A stretch of DNA of 18,993 nucleotides from a bacterium UBP8_UBA817 (GTDB taxonomy: Bacteria > Margulisbacteria > Marinamargulisbacteria > UBA817): NCBI GenBank assembly GCA_002296285.1, contig DBHX01000052.1:1-18993 (forward strand). The letters are read 5' to 3'. Within the stretch, counting starts at the first letter, position 1; the number at the start of each line of letters is the position of its first letter. Position numbers and translations under genes: made by a program. The notes below the pieces were generated by a model, which worked only from the letters and a program-made list of their open reading frames with translations, made no database searches and was not told where the DNA came from. Shown piece after piece: positions 15,710 through 18,993 of this stretch.

Positions 15710-15719
15710 GTCCTTATAA
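15704..15719. terminator. short hairpin over the convergent stop codons
   Basis: TTATAAG, TC, CTTATAA forms a short perfect inverted repeat containing the TAA of the plus-strand gene and the TAA of dtd. The stem is A/T-rich and there is only a brief T run (GTTTTC) after it on the plus strand. It could act as a weak two-way terminator, but chance from two stop codons is equally possible. Confidence 0.25.
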
Positions 15720-16163
15720 GTTTTCAGTATTGAGCGGAATGGTGACTGGGCCATCGTTTACCAAAGCGACTTGCATGTCGGCACCAAATTCCCCCGCATC
15801 TACATGCCCAATGGGCGCCTTCTTGGCGGCCTCAATAAACTGATCGCACATGGCCTTGGCCTCATGGGGGGGGGCGGCTGACGTAAAACTGGGGCGCCGC
15901 CCTTTCTTGCAATCGGCCATTAATGTGAATTGAGAGACCACCAGCATGTCGCCGTTGATATCGATAAGGGATTGATCAAATTTGCCCTCACTATTTGAAA
16001 ACACGCGCAATTCAAGAATCTTTTTTAGTAATTTGGATTGCTCGACGGCGGTATCGCCCGCTTCAATTCCCAACAGCACGACGTACCCTTTCTTGATTTG
16101 ACCAATCACTTGACCATTGACCGATACGCTGGCCTCTAAAACCCGTTGGAGGATGCATTTCAT
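15714..16163 (-). CDS. dtd: D-aminoacyl-tRNA deacylase
   Basis: Removes D-amino acids, such as D-tyrosine, and glycine wrongly attached to tRNA, keeping translation chirally correct. The 149 residues are the normal family length. Both active-site motifs are present: SQFTL (77-81) and NDGPVT (136-141, the Gly-cisPro motif), together with GRRPSF (88-93) and EFGADMQV (125-132). The start at 16163 fits the family N-terminus (MKCILQRV). The coding strand contains nine consecutive C (plus-strand G at 15866-15874) encoding Ala-Pro-Pro, an uncommon tract that may slip. It has its own extended -10 promoter with a leaderless arrangement and is convergent with the 207-residue gene. Confidence 0.96.
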   Translation of the reverse strand: MKCILQRVLEASVSVNGQVIGQIKKGYVVLLGIEAGDTAVEQSKLLKKILELRVFSNSEGKFDQSLIDINGDMLVVSQFTLMADCKKGRRPSFTSAAPPHEAKAMCDQFIEAAKKAPIGHVDAGEFGADMQVALVNDGPVTIPLNTENL

Positions 16164-16169
16164 GGGGGT

Positions 16170-16178
16170 ATTATACCA
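16170..16178 (-). promoter_or_regulatory. dtd: extended -10 promoter of dtd, probably leaderless
   Basis: The minus strand reads TGGTATAAT, a perfect extended -10 (TGnTATAAT), ending 6 bases before the dtd ATG. The intervening ACCCCC is not a Shine-Dalgarno site. No good -35 is seen, which extended -10 promoters tolerate. Transcription should begin at or next to the ATG. It lies in the 38-base gap after the deubiquitinase gene. Confidence 0.5.
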
Positions 16179-16201
16179 ATCTTTTTGATATGGTTGCAGG
16201 G

Positions 16202-18993
16202 TTACTCACTAAAAACTACGTTTGTAGAATTGGCCAAATCATAGGTCCAATGCCCAGCCGAGTGCCAAACGGCGATGTTGATTGGCGGCTCTTGAAATAG
16301 ATAATTTCTTAATCTTTTATACCCGCTGATTACATTAGCGTGTGGTTGTGGGCTTAAGGAATCTAGCTCCTGATCTGTTTTATACGCCAAATTGGTTTTT
16401 TCACGATCGCCTAAATTATATATGTACAAGTTATTTATTTGATTCTTTTCCTCTGGAGTTAAAACTACGCTGTCAAAAATCGAGGGTAACTTTACATGCC
16501 ATCTAAATTCAGGGGGAAACCCACCATCTGTGGTTGAAGATAACAGGACCTTTGTCCCCATTGTATCACTGAGGTGTTTTGCCAGCGCTTGCAATGCGAT
16601 ACTATCTGCATTAAACCCATCGGTTCTGAGTGCGGCTAAATACGCGTCTTTTCCGGCCCCTTCAATCCATTCTAAAAAAGCGGCTTGCCTTTGTTGAGGT
16701 GTTTTTAAACAGATAATATCCGATAACCCCATCATGCCCTCGCCAAACCACTTTAAGTAATCATTATCAAAGTCATCTAATTTTATTCCCTTTGCCAATT
16801 TATCAATCGTGCCTTCCATAACCATTGTTAATTGCGCTTTAATGTCCTCCCATTGCTCCTCTACAGTGATCGCTGCCCACGCTCTTAATCCTGGGGCCAG
16901 TGATTGTTGCAATCGCCGGAGTTTTAATGCATGCTCTGGGCCATCGGATTGCGTCAATGCATGAAACTGTGCTTTTAACCATTTCCCTGTGATTGGATCA
17001 GGCACAGACTCCCAGCGTTGAGGGTATTTACACAATATCGACTGATCACATGTGAGTTTATCTAATTGTTCAACACTGCACCCATTTAAGAGGCCCAAGG
17101 CAATGCCATTAAAGGCACAGTTGCCATCGCCGGTGGTGCTTAATCTATTTTTTTCTGCATTTGCATAAATGGATGTGGCCGCCTGATCGGGTTTAAATGC
17201 CAGTTGTTTTTCTTGAGCCAATTGATTAAATACCGATTCCAAAACACCCGTCATATTGACTTTTCCACGCTCATCTCTCATCAATTCAGTTGTAGCTCCA
17301 ACCATTGCTTCGAAAGGTTCTAAATTTAAATCTCTATCAAAACTCATTAAAAAACCTATCGCTTGTGTTCTTTGTTCTTCATTTTGACTTATTTTTCTTG
17401 CAAACTCACCCCATGGTTCAATGCCAACAATGGTTTGTTTCGCTATTTTAACGGTAAATGGTTGACCATCAAATTCAATTTCATGGGTTGTTTCCGCTTG
17501 ACTTGCTACCTCGCTTCGAAACGCTTGACGAGCGACACCCAACTGTCGTTGAACCTGTTGTTGTTGTTGTCTATCCACTGGCTCAGGAACACTACCAGGC
17601 AAAGCGTCACCAACGGATGCACTTGCGCCACTAGGGGGACTTTCGCCACTGGGCTCAAGTGCATGAGCGGCATGATTATTCTGGAGGATCATTTTTATTT
17701 CATGACCATTCTGCGTTAAATAACTGTCGGCTTGCTCTCTTGTTAGTTCTTCTACTGCGCTATCGCTGATTTTTAAAAAATAGTTGTCACGCACTTTTCT
17801 AAGCGAGGTATAGTGACCATCCGTTGCAGTGCCCGAATGAAAAATAACGGCTTTTAACGAGTCCATATCGAAATTTTGATGTGCCGTGTCCTTCACATTA
17901 CAACCGGTTGCGCGATTAAATAATGTGCGTTTCACATCTTTTAACGTTATGTCATTGCTCCCCCTATCAATGATGGTTACGGTTTTACGCTGTGTCAATG
18001 ACTTAACCAAATGTCCATTAAGGGAACTTGAACCATTCATTTCTGTTAATCTTTCGGGTTCAGGCAATATTTCTGGAAGGTATTCGTCCACACTCTCAGA
18101 CGCCCTCGCCGAGCTCATCCACACCGGGGTTTTTTTGGTTGTTGTTGCAATAACTCTCTCTGTCTCATCCAACACATCTACCCTGCTTGACTCAATGGCG
18201 TACCCAAAGTCATGAGCGTTGGGGTCAATACCCGTCTCAGATTCAAATGCCGATGCATCCGGTACAAAGACTTGCATAAATGCAAGCGTTATTAGCTCAC
18301 CGGGATCTCCTTGTGTTGGTATTGGAAACATGTCTGGAAACTGGCTTAAAATTGTCCTTACAGACGCCTCATGGTTACTGCTTGTTTGAGTTGGATGCAA
18401 TAATGTTTTCCAAGCCGCTAATGTGTTGTCTCGTATGTCTTTTGTGGCCTCTGGAAGCGGGTATTTTTTTCCACCGTGGGGAATGGAATCCCCTGAAATT
18501 TGGCAGAGATACTCATATGTGCTACCGAATTTACCAATGGAAGATACGCGCAATAGTTGAATTGCAGAATTGAAATAACACGTGTTCCCAATATTTCCAA
18601 TTCCTTCGGATGAATTTGCTTGCATGGTCCCTCCGGAACTGGCCCTTGCGGTTGCCTGCAGTGACTCGTATGTGGATTTGTGTCGGGGTTCATCTGGTGA
18701 TAATAATTCATCCATCTTTTGAATCCACTTTGTGATCAATAAATACCCTTGATCAACAAATTGAAACACATGCTGTAGTTCTTGGGTTGACTGGCATGCT
18801 TCCAACAATTTTTTGGCCCTGGCTTCTTCATTCTGAATCAACCTTTGCATTTTTTCCTTGCTTAACCCAAAAGACTTATAAAATTGTTGCGCGTGGGCCT
18901 TTGACATCTTGCCGCCATGAATCATGGAAGCAACGTCGGCTTCATTTAAGTTGGCATCTATCCTTTTAGTGGTGGGTGCTTCTTCGCTGGTGG
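16202..18993 (-). CDS. USP-OTU double deubiquitinase-like protein, 5' end outside window
   Basis: A protein with two eukaryote-type ubiquitin protease domains, likely an effector acting on host ubiquitin. Numbering is from the first internal Met (18925; 907 residues to the stop), but the frame stays open to 18993, so the start is probably outside. Residues 1-95 are helical. The USP domain (about 107-395) has GIGNIGNTCYFNS with Cys116, a QGDPGELITLAF box (205-216) like the USP QQDAxEF box, and GHYTSLRKV with His371, then SDSAV with Asp388. A Pro/Ser/Gly and poly-Gln linker (425-460) and a region of unknown role (480-590) follow. The OTU domain (about 594-907) has TGDGNCAFN with Cys603, FNADSIALQALAKHL (771-785) and GHWTYD with His892. 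Both catalytic sets look complete. No secretion signal can be judged without the N-terminus. Confidence 0.85.
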   Translation of the reverse strand, partial: TSEEAPTTKRIDANLNEADVASMIHGGKMSKAHAQQFYKSFGLSKEKMQRLIQNEEARAKKLLEACQSTQELQHVFQFVDQGYLLITKWIQKMDELLSPDEPRHKSTYESLQATARASSGGTMQANSSEGIGNIGNTCYFNSAIQLLRVSSIGKFGSTYEYLCQISGDSIPHGGKKYPLPEATKDIRDNTLAAWKTLLHPTQTSSNHEASVRTILSQFPDMFPIPTQGDPGELITLAFMQVFVPDASAFESETGIDPNAHDFGYAIESSRVDVLDETERVIATTTKKTPVWMSSARASESVDEYLPEILPEPERLTEMNGSSSLNGHLVKSLTQRKTVTIIDRGSNDITLKDVKRTLFNRATGCNVKDTAHQNFDMDSLKAVIFHSGTATDGHYTSLRKVRDNYFLKISDSAVEELTREQADSYLTQNGHEIKMILQNNHAAHALEPSGESPPSGASASVGDALPGSVPEPVDRQQQQQVQRQLGVARQAFRSEVASQAETTHEIEFDGQPFTVKIAKQTIVGIEPWGEFARKISQNEEQRTQAIGFLMSFDRDLNLEPFEAMVGATTELMRDERGKVNMTGVLESVFNQLAQEKQLAFKPDQAATSIYANAEKNRLSTTGDGNCAFNGIALGLLNGCSVEQLDKLTCDQSILCKYPQRWESVPDPITGKWLKAQFHALTQSDGPEHALKLRRLQQSLAPGLRAWAAITVEEQWEDIKAQLTMVMEGTIDKLAKGIKLDDFDNDYLKWFGEGMMGLSDIICLKTPQQRQAAFLEWIEGAGKDAYLAALRTDGFNADSIALQALAKHLSDTMGTKVLLSSTTDGGFPPEFRWHVKLPSIFDSVVLTPEEKNQINNLYIYNLGDREKTNLAYKTDQELDSLSPQPHANVISGYKRLRNYLFQEPPINIAVWHSAGHWTYDLANSTNVVFSE

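Overview
The window is a compact bacterial segment using the standard stop codons. Thirteen of the fourteen protein genes I call lie on the minus strand, so transcription runs mostly right to left, and no stretch over 300 bases lacks a gene. I see no rRNA, tRNA, CRISPR array, insertion sequence or phage gene. The organism cannot be named from this sequence. It makes histidine, aromatic amino acids, branched-chain amino acids, purines and MEP-pathway isoprenoids, so it is not a strongly reduced symbiont. It also carries a eukaryote-type deubiquitinase, which points to contact with a eukaryotic host or prey. A deep non-proteobacterial lineage near Margulisbacteria or Cyanobacteria would fit, but that is only a guess.

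Layout from right to left. (1) 18993-16202: a large protein, open at the window edge, with a USP-type and then an OTU-type ubiquitin protease domain. (2) 16163-15714: dtd, D-aminoacyl-tRNA deacylase. (3) 15086-15709: an unrecognised 207-residue protein, the only plus-strand gene, convergent with dtd and divergent from purL. (4) 15026-8629: purL, ilvC, sppA, a Yip1-like membrane protein, ispF and a SpoU-family RNA methyltransferase. After purL, each of the next five genes starts 12 bases or fewer after, or overlapping, the previous stop, so this is one operon. (5) 8596-6264: a glutamine-rich coiled-coil protein, a small basic protein and aroA, again nearly without gaps. (6) 6213-3302: hisD, an RNase HI with an N-terminal hybrid-binding domain, and a double-receiver response regulator. 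(7) 3253-26: an unrecognised 597-residue protein and a membrane histidine kinase, in clearly AT-richer DNA.

The metabolic genes cover unrelated pathways and are probably grouped for shared expression. The kinase and response regulator flank the 597-residue protein and could form one signalling unit. Start signals fall into two classes. Inner operon genes have Shine-Dalgarno sites or overlap the preceding stop. Three genes that begin transcription units (purL, the coiled-coil gene, dtd) have a -10 box only 6-8 bases before the ATG and no Shine-Dalgarno site, suggesting leaderless mRNAs.

Most notable are the USP-OTU fusion protein, an IlvC that resembles the plant chloroplast enzyme rather than the E. 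coli one, and the leaderless promoter pattern.
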